Of a DNA stretch of 9,618 nucleotides, positions 1-6,819 are shown piece by piece. Location of the stretch: the NCBI GenBank assembly GCA_027482795.1, contig JAIXVS010000315.1:1-9618 (forward strand). Reading direction: 5' to 3'. Position numbers and translations under genes: made by a program. A model generated the notes under the pieces. It worked only from the letters and a program-made list of their open reading frames with translations, was not told where the DNA came from and searched no databases. Numbering within the stretch: the stretch's first letter is position 1; each line of letters opens with the position of its first letter. Source of the stretch: Rhodobacter sp. (GTDB lineage: Bacteria > Pseudomonadota > Alphaproteobacteria > Rhodobacterales > Rhodobacteraceae).

Positions 1-727
1 GCGTCAGGGTTTTGGACGTATCATAAACCACCATCGCCTGCGCGTAAAATTCCGAAGCTGGGTCTTCGCTGTATTCGGGGTGGTCTGCAATGCCGCAGGC
101 GCTGCCCGATGGGGCGGCAAAGGTGCGGTTACTGCCCCATGTTGGCAACAGTGGGAATTGCTGTTGGCGCACCAGTGCCGTGGTGGGCACCCAAGAGCTG
201 GGCTTGCCGCCGAGTGTATACTCCATCGGAAAGCCCATATTTTCCACAACCGCGCCGCCATCGTCTTGCGACCAGTTCCAGATGTGGTCTGCCACGGCAA
301 GGCCATAGGCGGCAGATGCCTCATCAGGTTTGCCCATGGCGCGGGCCATGGCATCCATGGCGCGCTGGCCAGTGGGGCCCGTATTGCCAAAGAAATTCGC
401 AATCGCTTCGGTCAAGGCGGCGTTTAGCGCGGCCGCATCATCCACCCCTTCGGGGCGCGGCGGCAAGGCGGTTAGCCCATTCACCTGCCCTGCCAGCGAT
501 TGATAGCCCTGCGCGCCCGATGCCAGCACCTCGTATGCCGTAATGCCCAAATAGGCAAAGGCGCGGCTGGCGACTGGCGGCGAATAGGTGGCGGTGTGCC
601 GCACCAATTCCAGCACCAGTTTATACCAGTTCAGCAAAACTCCCCGCGTATCGGTGGCTGCAAAAGCAGGCCATGCGGGGGCGGTTAGGCTGGCGGCAGA
701 CAGGGCCAAAAAGGTGCGACGTTTCAT
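1..727 (-). CDS. Vanadium-dependent haloperoxidase-like / PAP2-superfamily protein, N-terminal part (3' end outside window)
   Basis: An open frame of 242 codons starts at the ATG at 727-725 and continues past the left edge without a stop. Residues 1-23 form a Tat-type signal peptide: twin arginines at 3-4 in the context RRTFLAL, a short hydrophobic stretch, and a likely cleavage after AFA (21-23). The mature protein should therefore be exported folded to the periplasm. Residues 28-66 (LNWYKLVLELVRHT, then SPPVASRAFAYLGITAYE) and the later PTWGSNRTF (195-203) resemble the helical N-terminal half of bacterial vanadium haloperoxidase-like proteins of the PAP2 phosphatase superfamily. The vanadate/phosphate-binding catalytic motifs of that family lie in the C-terminal half, which is outside the window, so activity cannot be judged. 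The start is one base beyond the xylA stop (TGA-T-ATG) with only a weak upstream TAGG, suggesting translational coupling to xylA. Substrate is unknown. Family recognition is from memory of the motif, with good but not full certainty. Confidence 0.72.
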   Translation of the reverse strand, partial: MKRRTFLALSAASLTAPAWPAFAATDTRGVLLNWYKLVLELVRHTATYSPPVASRAFAYLGITAYEVLASGAQGYQSLAGQVNGLTALPPRPEGVDDAAALNAALTEAIANFFGNTGPTGQRAMDAMARAMGKPDEASAAYGLAVADHIWNWSQDDGGAVVENMGFPMEYTLGGKPSSWVPTTALVRQQQFPLLPTWGSNRTFAAPSGSACGIADHPEYSEDPASEFYAQAMVVYDTSKTLT

Positions 728-728
728 A

Positions 729-2030
729 TCATACGAACCTATTCCAAAGGTTTTCCAAACGTTCTTGGCGGCCAGATTTGGGCTGTGGTTCCAGCCCTTC
801 GCTGGTGACGCGCGCGGCGGCATCCTCTAGGCTGCCTTTCAGCATGGCCTGCGCGGCGGGGGTTTGCCAGCCTGCATAGCGGATGTCGCGCGCGGCCTCC
901 ATCTCTCCGCTTTCCAACAGGGCTGCGGCAGATTTCAGCGCCCGCGCGCAGGTGTCCATGCCGCCGACATGGGCCAAGATCAGGTCTTCCGCATCGAGGG
1001 ATTGGCGGCGCACTTTTGCGTCAAAATTCGTGCCGCCCGTGGTATAGCCGCCCGCGCGCAAAATCTCATAAAACGCCACGGCCTTTTCGGCGTGGTTGTT
1101 GGGGAATTGGTCCGTGTCCCAGCCCGATTGATAATCGTTGCGGTTCATGTCGATTGACCCGAAAATACCCAGCGCCGCCGCCGTGGCAATTTCATGTTCA
1201 AACGAATGGCCCGCCAAAATGGCATGGCCCTGCTCGATGTTGGTCTTTACCTCTTTTTCCAGACCGAAATCTTTCAGGAATCCATAAACAGTGGCCACAT
1301 CATAATCATATTGATGCTTGGATGGTTCCTGCGGCTTAGGCTCGATCAAAATCGCGCCTTTAAAGCCGATTTTGTATTTGTATTCGACAACCTGCTGCAA
1401 GAAACGGCCTGCATGGTCGCGCTCGGCCTTTAGGTTGGTGTTCAGCAGGGTTTCATACCCCTCGCGCCCGCCCCACAAAACATAGTTCTGCCCGCCCAAT
1501 TTCAGCGTGGCATCCATATTTGCCTTCACGGTGGCGCTGGCATAGGCGTAAACATCTGGATCGGGGTTGGTGGCCGCGCCCGACATCCAGCGGCGGTGCG
1601 AGAACATGTTCGCCGTGCCCCACAGCAGTTGGGTTTTATGCGTGGCCTGCTTTTCGGCCAAATAATCGACCATCACATCCAAGTTGCGCTTGGACTCGGC
1701 AAAATTTGCGCCCTCAGGCCGCATATCGGCATCGTGAAAGCAATAGAACGGCGCGCCCAAGATATCGAACATCTCGAACGCCACATCGGCCTTTAGCCGC
1801 GCCAAATCCATGCTGTCGCCAAACCAAGGGCGATCAAAGGTCTGCCCGCCGAACGGATCCCCCCCTGGCCAAGCAAAGCTGTGCCAATAGGCCACGGCAA
1901 AGCGCAGATGGTCTTCCATCCGCTTGCCCAAAATCACCTCGTCAGGGTTGTAATGGCGAAAAGCGAATTCGTTCGTGCTGGCTGGGCCTTCGTATTTGAC
2001 GGCGGGGATGCCTTTGAAAAAGTCAGACAT
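729..2030 (-). CDS. xylA: Xylose isomerase
   Basis: Cytoplasmic D-xylose isomerase (EC 5.3.1.5) interconverts D-xylose and D-xylulose using two divalent metal ions on a TIM-barrel. The 433-residue protein is full length for the longer class II type, which includes the E. coli enzyme, and aligns with it by eye almost throughout (FRHYNPDE, LWGGREGYETLLNT, IEPKPQEP, GWDTDQFPN, NFDAKVRRQS). Expected active-site residues are all present with a two-residue offset from E. coli: catalytic pair H99 and D102 in FYCFHDAD, and metal ligands E230, E266, H269, D294, D305, D307 and D337; K232 is also kept. The ATG has an AAGGA Shine-Dalgarno 6 bases upstream that overlaps the TAA stop of xylB. It is the second enzyme gene of the operon, directly after xylulokinase. 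Nothing suggests damage or loss of function. Identification is secure. Confidence 0.97.
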   Translation of the reverse strand: MSDFFKGIPAVKYEGPASTNEFAFRHYNPDEVILGKRMEDHLRFAVAYWHSFAWPGGDPFGGQTFDRPWFGDSMDLARLKADVAFEMFDILGAPFYCFHDADMRPEGANFAESKRNLDVMVDYLAEKQATHKTQLLWGTANMFSHRRWMSGAATNPDPDVYAYASATVKANMDATLKLGGQNYVLWGGREGYETLLNTNLKAERDHAGRFLQQVVEYKYKIGFKGAILIEPKPQEPSKHQYDYDVATVYGFLKDFGLEKEVKTNIEQGHAILAGHSFEHEIATAAALGIFGSIDMNRNDYQSGWDTDQFPNNHAEKAVAFYEILRAGGYTTGGTNFDAKVRRQSLDAEDLILAHVGGMDTCARALKSAAALLESGEMEAARDIRYAGWQTPAAQAMLKGSLEDAAARVTSEGLEPQPKSGRQERLENLWNRFV

Positions 2031-2039
2031 ATCAGTTCC

Positions 2040-3476
2040 TTAGGATATACCAAGAATGGCAGATTGGGCGGCAAGATAGCGGGCATGGCCTGCATCGAAT
2101 GCGGCGGTTAGGGTGGGGTCAGGCAGGATTTGGCGCGCGATTTTGGGCAGGGTGGCTATTTCTGCCCCCGCGCCAGTGGCCGCCATAATCGCCAGCCGCG
2201 CTGCGCCAAATGCCCCGCCAAAATCGCCCGAAACGGGCAGCGAGATGGGGCAGTTCAGCGCGGTGGCGATGGCAGACAGCCAATAATCGCTGCGCGATCC
2301 GCCCCCCACGGCCAGCAGGTTTTCAATGCGCGTGCCCGTCGCCGCCAGCGCATCGCGGCAATCGCGGATGGCAAAGGTCACGCCTTCCAGCACGGCGCGG
2401 GTGCCGCCCATTCGGTCGGTGGCATGTTCCAGCCCCGTAAATGCCCCGCGAATGGCGGCAGAATTCAGCGGCGTCCGCTCTCCCCCAAGATAGGGCAGGA
2501 AGGTGGTTTTGGATGGGGCTTGCAGCACGCCCAACTCGCCCGTCAGGGTGGCCGCATCCGCGCCCACAAGGTTTGCATACCAATTCAGCGCATCTGTTGC
2601 GGCCAAAATCACGCCCATCTGGTGCCATGTATTTGGCAGCGCATGGCAGAATGTATGCACAGCCGTGGCAGGGTCGGGCTGATAGCCCGCATTGGCGGCA
2701 AACAGCACGCCCGATGTGCCTAAAGACACAAACGCCTCGCCCGCGCGCACCACGCCCACGCCCACACCAGATGCGGCATTATCGCCGCCCCCGCCTGCAA
2801 TGACCACGCCTTTTGACAGGCCCCAGCGGGTGGCCAAAACCTCGCGCAAATGGCCCGACACTTCGGAACCTTCCACCAGTGACGGCATATGATCGCGCGT
2901 CAGCCCCGTGGCCGCCAGCAGATCATCCGACCAATCGCGCGCGCCCGTATCCAGCCATGACGTGCCCGCCGCATCGGACATTTCAGCCACATGCGCGCCT
3001 GTCAGCCACAGGCGCAGGTAATCTTTGGGCAGCAGAACCTTTGCGATTTTGTCCCAGATTTTCGGCTCATGCGCGCGCACCCACGCCAGTTTGGGCGCAG
3101 TAAAGCCCGGAAACACAATATTGCCCGACACCGCGCGGAACGCAGGGTTTGCGTCCATCTGCGCCGCTTCGGCATGGCTGCGGGTGTCGTTCCACAGGAT
3201 GCAGGGGCGCAGAACCTCGTCCGATTTATCCAGCAAAGTCGCGCCGTGCATATGGCCCGACAGACCAATACCGCGCACGGCAGCAAGGCCATGCTTTGCC
3301 AGCTGATCCATCACCGCCTCGGCTGCCGCAATCCAATCGGCGGGGCGTTGTTCGCTCCAACCGTCATGCGGGCGCTGCACGGTTAGGGGCGCAGTCGCCT
3401 CGGCCAGTACCCGCTGGTTCTCATCAATCAGGATGCCTTTCAGCCCCGATGTTCCCAAATCAAGGCCGATATACAT
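2040..3476 (-). CDS. xylB: Xylulokinase
   Basis: Xylulokinase (EC 2.7.1.17), a FGGY-family sugar kinase, phosphorylates D-xylulose with ATP to D-xylulose 5-phosphate for the pentose phosphate pathway. The 478-residue cytoplasmic protein has the typical length and the two actin-like FGGY domains. Visible motifs are the N-terminal phosphate-binding GLDLGTSGLKG (4-14), the substrate-loop GLSGHMHGATLLD (71-83), which carries the histidine conserved in XylB, the GGGGDNAA segment with the probable catalytic base D232, and SLGTSGVLFA (251-260). A glycine-rich AVGGGSRSDYW motif in the C-terminal domain is typical of the family. The ATG overlaps the TAA stop of xylG by one base (TAATG), and an AAGG lies seven bases upstream, so the two genes are translationally coupled. 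Only nine bases separate its stop from xylA. The neighbours make xylulose, rather than glycerol or gluconate, the clear substrate. Confidence 0.96.
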   Translation of the reverse strand: MYIGLDLGTSGLKGILIDENQRVLAEATAPLTVQRPHDGWSEQRPADWIAAAEAVMDQLAKHGLAAVRGIGLSGHMHGATLLDKSDEVLRPCILWNDTRSHAEAAQMDANPAFRAVSGNIVFPGFTAPKLAWVRAHEPKIWDKIAKVLLPKDYLRLWLTGAHVAEMSDAAGTSWLDTGARDWSDDLLAATGLTRDHMPSLVEGSEVSGHLREVLATRWGLSKGVVIAGGGGDNAASGVGVGVVRAGEAFVSLGTSGVLFAANAGYQPDPATAVHTFCHALPNTWHQMGVILAATDALNWYANLVGADAATLTGELGVLQAPSKTTFLPYLGGERTPLNSAAIRGAFTGLEHATDRMGGTRAVLEGVTFAIRDCRDALAATGTRIENLLAVGGGSRSDYWLSAIATALNCPISLPVSGDFGGAFGAARLAIMAATGAGAEIATLPKIARQILPDPTLTAAFDAGHARYLAAQSAILGIS

Positions 3477-4234
3477 TATGCGGCCTTGGCGGGTTTCTTT
3501 CCCATAATGATCATGCCCAAGATGTCATCATCGGTCACTTCGTTCACATTCACGGTGCCCACGCGCTGGCCGTTTTTCATCACAACAGCGCGGTCGCACA
3601 GTTTCATGACGTTGTGGATGTCATGTTCAATCAGGAAAATGCCAAGACCCTGCTTTTTCAGCTCTTGGATCAGTTCCGACACCATCTGCGTCTCGTGCGG
3701 GCCAAGGGCGGCGGTGGGCTCGTCCATGATCAGGATTTTGGCGTTGAAATACACCGCGCGGGCAATAGCGACCGATTGGCGCTGACCGCCCGAAAGCGCC
3801 GACACAGGCACGTTAAACTTGCGGAAATTGGGGTTCAGCCGCGCCATGATTTTGCGGGTTTCCGCCTCCATCGCGCTGTCGTCCAGAAAACCGCCTTTGC
3901 CGATGATTTCGCGGCCAAGGAACAGGTTGGACGCTGCATCCAAATTATCCGCCAAAGCCAGCGTTTGATAGATGGTTTCAATATTCTGCGCGCGCGCATC
4001 GCGGGGGTTTTGGATATCCACCCGCTCGCCATTGATGAATATCTCGCCCGCGTCTTTCTGATAGGCGCCCGACAGGCATTTGATCAGCGTCGATTTGCCC
4101 GCGCCGTTATGGCCCAGCAGGCCCACAACTTCGCCTGGGTGCAAGTCAATGGTCACATTATCAACCGCCTTGATCCCGCCGAAGGAAATCGAAATGTTGC
4201 GCATTTCGACCAGAGGAGTTCCTGTGTTTGTCAT
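3476..4234 (-). CDS. xylG: Xylose ABC transporter, ATP-binding subunit (single-domain XylG)
   Basis: Cytoplasmic ATPase that powers the xylose importer by binding the XylH permease. Counting from the upstream ATG, one complete ABC domain is visible: Walker A GHNGAGKST (43-51), Q-loop glutamine Q92, signature LSGGQ (149-153), Walker B ILIMDEP (169-175) with catalytic E174, and switch histidine H206. It has about 252 residues and only one nucleotide-binding domain, whereas E. coli XylG is a tandem two-domain protein of about twice the size, so this one presumably works as a homodimer, as in single-domain alphaproteobacterial sugar importers such as the FrcA type. Two in-frame ATGs exist, at 4240 and 4234. 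AGGGG sits immediately against the first but six bases before the second, so 4234 is chosen; the alternative adds two residues. The gene follows xylH by a few bases and overlaps xylB by one base. Confidence 0.93.
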   Translation of the reverse strand: MTNTGTPLVEMRNISISFGGIKAVDNVTIDLHPGEVVGLLGHNGAGKSTLIKCLSGAYQKDAGEIFINGERVDIQNPRDARAQNIETIYQTLALADNLDAASNLFLGREIIGKGGFLDDSAMEAETRKIMARLNPNFRKFNVPVSALSGGQRQSVAIARAVYFNAKILIMDEPTAALGPHETQMVSELIQELKKQGLGIFLIEHDIHNVMKLCDRAVVMKNGQRVGTVNVNEVTDDDILGMIIMGKKPAKAA

Positions 4235-4240
4235 GGTCAT

Positions 4241-4245
4241 CCCCT
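4241..4245 (-). promoter_or_regulatory. Ribosome binding site of xylG, overlapping the xylH stop
   Basis: AGGGG on the minus strand shares two bases with the TAG stop codon of xylH. It is directly adjacent to the ATG at 4240 but six bases from the ATG at 4234, which favours the second start and implies that ribosomes ending xylH can begin xylG at once. Confidence 0.6.
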
Positions 4246-5572
4246 ATTTCACAGCTTTGTTGTAAAGATTGTCCAGATACACAGCGAAAACCAGCGCCGT
4301 GCCAACCACGATAGACCGATACGACCCGTCACCAAACCCAATCAGCACCATGCCAGTTTGCAGCGATGCCATGATGAAGGCCCCGATGATTGCGCCGTAA
4401 ATCGTACCAATCCCCCCCGCCAGCGAGGTGCCCCCGATCACGGCAGCGGCAATCACGTATAACTCGTCCAACGTGCCCAGCGCGTTGGTGGCCGAATTTA
4501 GGCGTGCCGAGGAGATCACCGCAGAAATACCTGCAAGCAGACCCATCAGCGAAAAGATCTTGACCGTCATCCAGCGGGTATCAATCCCCGCCAGCGATGC
4601 GGCTTCGGGGTTGCCGCCAATGGCAAAGACATAGCGGCCAAAACGGGTGCGGGTCATCAAAATGGTCATCGCAATCGCAACGCCAGCCATGATCAGCACA
4701 GGAATGGCAAAGCCATGGCTGATGAAGGTGGTTTCAGGGTCTAACGTCAGGCCATTTGCCGCCGCGTAATCTTTCACAATGCCCTTGGGCCAAGGATAGG
4801 CGTCCACAACCAGCACCGCGCCAATCAGCGCGCCGCAGCCCAAAAGGGTAACAAACACATCGCCCCAAATTGGGCGAAGTTTAATCTGATGTTTGATGCG
4901 GGCAGAGCGGCCCGAATAGATCGCCCAAATAATGGCGATGCAGCCCAGAATGCCAACAATCCAGCTGCCCGTGCTGCCCACAGCGCCATAAGGCCCGCCG
5001 CCCAGCAGGGCAAAGGTGGCATCTACTGGGGCCACAGTTTTACCATCGGCCACCAAAAACGCAGCCCCGCGCCAGACCAGCATACCGCCCAAAGTCACAA
5101 TAAACGAAGGGATGCCGCGATAGGCAATCAGCCAGCCATGAAACGCGCCCAAAATCGCGCCGAGCAGTAGGCCAACCGCCGTGGTAATCACCCATGTCGC
5201 AGGATTGCCAAGGCCAATCGCGTCGGGCAGGAAATCTACCTGCAACACGCCCATAATCATACCGATGACACCAATTAGCGATCCGACGGACAAATCGATG
5301 TTGCGCGTGACAATCACCAGCACCATGCCCGTGGCCATGATGCCGATTGACGCGGTTTGCACCGACAGGTTCCACAGGTTGCGCGGGGTGATGAACAGGC
5401 CCGCGCCTGTGGAAATATAGCTGTAAACGTGAAACCCGATCCAGATCAGCGCCAATGCGCCCAACATGCCCAACATGCGGCGATCCAGTTCGGTGCCAGC
5501 CAGAAAGCGGGCAATAATGCCGCCGCTTTGGTCTGCATTGGCAGCGGGCGAAGGGCGATTTGCTTCTGTCAT
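4244..5572 (-). CDS. xylH: Xylose ABC transporter, inner-membrane permease
   Basis: Integral membrane subunit of the D-xylose importer, forming the channel through which sugar released by XylF crosses the inner membrane. The 442 residues comprise a short hydrophilic N-terminus (about 1-33) and about ten hydrophobic segments (for instance 34-53, 70-88, 97-112, 127-148, 155-174, 203-219, 237-257, 286-306, 337-356, 370-410, 419-434; boundaries by eye). Family hallmarks are TRNIDLSVGS (89-98), the cytoplasmic coupling-loop segment GRYVFAIGGNPEAASLAGI (312-330), which contacts the ATPase, and VIGGTSLAGGIG (378-389), all typical of the RbsC/XylH permease family. The ATG at 5572 is preferred because GGA lies seven bases upstream. 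An in-frame TTG at 5587 would add five residues but has no upstream ribosome binding site. About 160 bases containing two hairpins separate it from xylF. Neighbouring xylose genes set the substrate. Confidence 0.93.
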   Translation of the reverse strand: MTEANRPSPAANADQSGGIIARFLAGTELDRRMLGMLGALALIWIGFHVYSYISTGAGLFITPRNLWNLSVQTASIGIMATGMVLVIVTRNIDLSVGSLIGVIGMIMGVLQVDFLPDAIGLGNPATWVITTAVGLLLGAILGAFHGWLIAYRGIPSFIVTLGGMLVWRGAAFLVADGKTVAPVDATFALLGGGPYGAVGSTGSWIVGILGCIAIIWAIYSGRSARIKHQIKLRPIWGDVFVTLLGCGALIGAVLVVDAYPWPKGIVKDYAAANGLTLDPETTFISHGFAIPVLIMAGVAIAMTILMTRTRFGRYVFAIGGNPEAASLAGIDTRWMTVKIFSLMGLLAGISAVISSARLNSATNALGTLDELYVIAAAVIGGTSLAGGIGTIYGAIIGAFIMASLQTGMVLIGFGDGSYRSIVVGTALVFAVYLDNLYNKAVK

Positions 5573-5629
5573 GTGAATGTCCAACAAGAAAAGGGGCCAA
5601 AGGGGGAATAAACGGCGCTATTCCACGTT

Positions 5630-5663
5630 GCCGCACAAACAGGCGCAGCCGTTTGCGCGCGGC
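5630..5663 (-). other. Imperfect inverted repeat in the xylF-xylH intergenic region
   Basis: GCCGCACAAAC (5630-5640) and GTTTGCGCGCGGC (5651-5663) can pair over 11 positions with one G-U pair and a two-base bulge, leaving a ten-base loop. It lies between the U-tailed hairpin after xylF and the xylH start, in the part of the operon message expected to be transcribed at lower level. It has no following U-run, so it is not a terminator. It may stabilise the 5' end of a processed xylHGBA message. This role is inference. Confidence 0.35.
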
Positions 5664-5685
5664 AGGTGTTCGGCATAAAGATGCG

Positions 5686-5718
5686 AAAAGAAATGCCGGC
5701 GGAGTATGTCCGCCGGCA
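5686..5718 (-). terminator. Strong hairpin with U-rich tail after xylF: probable partial terminator/attenuator
   Basis: TGCCGGCGGA (5694-5703) and TCCGCCGGCA (5709-5718) are perfect ten-base complements around a five-base loop. Read on the minus strand, the stem is followed at once by TTTCTTTT (5693-5686). It starts 16 bases after the xylF stop at 5735. The shape is that of an intrinsic terminator, but no promoter is obvious before xylH, so it more likely acts as a leaky terminator and 3'-end stabiliser, giving much more binding protein than permease. Such a device is common after binding-protein genes of ABC importers. Confidence 0.75.
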
Positions 5719-5734
5719 CATTTATCCTAAGCGA

Positions 5735-6760
5735 TTATTCGCAGCCAACAACGCCAGCCACTGCGCCTTCACAAGCTTCCTCTTTCGAGATGTGGCCTGC
5801 GTCGATTGCAACGTTCAGGTTCGCTGCGGTCAGTGGGGTTGGTGCCAGCAGAATTGCGTTCATTTCAACGCCCTTCTCACCGCCCGAGAACTTTACAGCG
5901 TTCGGGATCGAGTCCAGCGCTGCGCCAGCGGCCAAAGCCGATGCGATTTCGCCAGCAGCTTTACCCAGCTCGCGGCTGTCTTTCCAGACCGACACGGTTT
6001 GCGTGCCGCGTGCAACGCGGTTGATCGCAGCCTTGTCACCGTCTTGGCCGCCCAGTGGCACGTTCAGGCCCTGCGCTGCCAAAGCAGCAGCTGCGCCGCC
6101 AGCCATACCGTCGTTTTGGCTAAGAACAGCGTCAACAGCGTTGTTGTTCGCGGTCAGGATCTGTTCCATGTTTTTCTGAGCGTTCTCTGGCTTCCAGCCG
6201 TCCGAGAATGCTTCGCCAACGATGGTGATATCGCCTGCGGTTACGGCAGCGCCGATAACCGACATCATGCCTTCCAGCAAGAAGCCAGCGTTTGGATCGC
6301 CTGGGTCACCCTTGATGATGGCATAGTTGCCTTTTGGCACGGCTGCGAACACGTTCTCAGCAATGATACGGCCCACGCCAACGTTGTCGAAGGTCAGGTA
6401 GAAGGTGCGGTTGTCTTCGATCAGACGGTCATAGCCAACCACTGGAATGCCTTCAGCTGCTGCTTTTTCGATGGCAGGGCCGATAGCGTCTTTGTCCCAA
6501 GCGTTGATGATCAGCGCGTTTGCGCCCTGTGCGATCAGCGCGTCAACGTCCGACAGTTGCTTTTCCGACGACGATTGCGCGTCAGCCGAGATATACTCGT
6601 CGCCAGCGGCTTCAATCGCTGCTTTCATCGCAGCTTCGTCAATTTTCCAACGCTCTTCTTGGAAGCTTGCCCAAGAAACGCCGATTTTCTTTCCCTCTGC
6701 CAGTGCAGCAGTCGAGAACCCAGCCGCAGCGATAACTGCGAGTAGAATTGCCTTACGCAT
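5735..6760 (-). CDS. xylF: D-xylose-binding periplasmic protein of the ABC transporter
   Basis: Periplasmic high-affinity D-xylose receptor that delivers sugar to XylH/XylG. The 341-residue precursor begins with a Sec signal peptide (MRKAILLAVIAAAGFSTAALA), likely cleaved after A21. The rest is a type I periplasmic-binding fold matching E. coli XylF by eye: GYDRLI (109-114), FDN (124-126), DGWKPENA (187-194), LTANNN (202-207), SQNDGMAGG (214-222), GGQDGD (237-242) and GTQTVSVWK (252-260). Several of these loops line the sugar pocket in the family. The start is firm: an AGGGAGGA ribosome binding site seven bases before the ATG. Codon choice (many GCT/GCA alanines, CGT arginines) differs from the GCC/GCG-rich neighbours, as expected for a highly expressed gene. 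Two cysteines near the C-terminus (C330, C340) might form a disulfide after export. It is the first gene of the operon, divergent from the ROK regulator. Confidence 0.95.
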   Translation of the reverse strand: MRKAILLAVIAAAGFSTAALAEGKKIGVSWASFQEERWKIDEAAMKAAIEAAGDEYISADAQSSSEKQLSDVDALIAQGANALIINAWDKDAIGPAIEKAAAEGIPVVGYDRLIEDNRTFYLTFDNVGVGRIIAENVFAAVPKGNYAIIKGDPGDPNAGFLLEGMMSVIGAAVTAGDITIVGEAFSDGWKPENAQKNMEQILTANNNAVDAVLSQNDGMAGGAAAALAAQGLNVPLGGQDGDKAAINRVARGTQTVSVWKDSRELGKAAGEIASALAAGAALDSIPNAVKFSGGEKGVEMNAILLAPTPLTAANLNVAIDAGHISKEEACEGAVAGVVGCE

Positions 6761-6766
6761 TAAGTA

Positions 6767-6774
6767 TCCTCCCT
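6767..6774 (-). promoter_or_regulatory. Strong ribosome binding site of xylF
   Basis: AGGGAGGA on the minus strand is nearly a full anti-Shine-Dalgarno match with ideal spacing to the ATG at 6760. It is clearly stronger than the sites of the other genes here and fits abundant production of the binding protein. A four-base element (ATCC, 6780-6777) could pair with GGAT inside it (6769-6766), a weak possible occluding stem. Confidence 0.8.
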
Positions 6775-6781
6775 ATGGATC

Positions 6782-6819
6782 TGGCCAGCGATAACGGCCA
6801 ACTCGGCAGAATCGCCGAG
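6782..6819 (-). promoter_or_regulatory. Two tandem inverted repeats just upstream of xylF (leader hairpins or operator)
   Basis: Two separate dyads lie back to back: TGGCC (6782-6786) with GGCCA (6796-6800), nine bases apart, and CTCGGC (6802-6807) with GCCGAG (6814-6819), six bases apart. Both are perfect in the arms. In the xylF message they would form two short stem-loops ending roughly ten bases before the ribosome binding site. At the DNA level either could be a binding site for the divergent ROK regulator or another repressor. The repeats are seen directly; the function is inferred. Confidence 0.45.

Noticed and set aside
3149..4462. Long plus-strand open frame (over 400 codons) opposite xylB, xylG and xylH
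   Set aside because: It spans three convincingly assigned minus-strand genes, has no family-like motifs and reads as the mirror of their codon bias.
5573..5587. xylH start at TTG 5587
   Set aside because: No Shine-Dalgarno sequence precedes it, and an ATG with GGA at suitable spacing follows five codons later.
5666..6745. Long plus-strand open frame opposite xylF
   Set aside because: It covers the whole of xylF antisense, its protein is cysteine- and valine-rich without recognisable domains, and it arises from the biased codon use of xylF.
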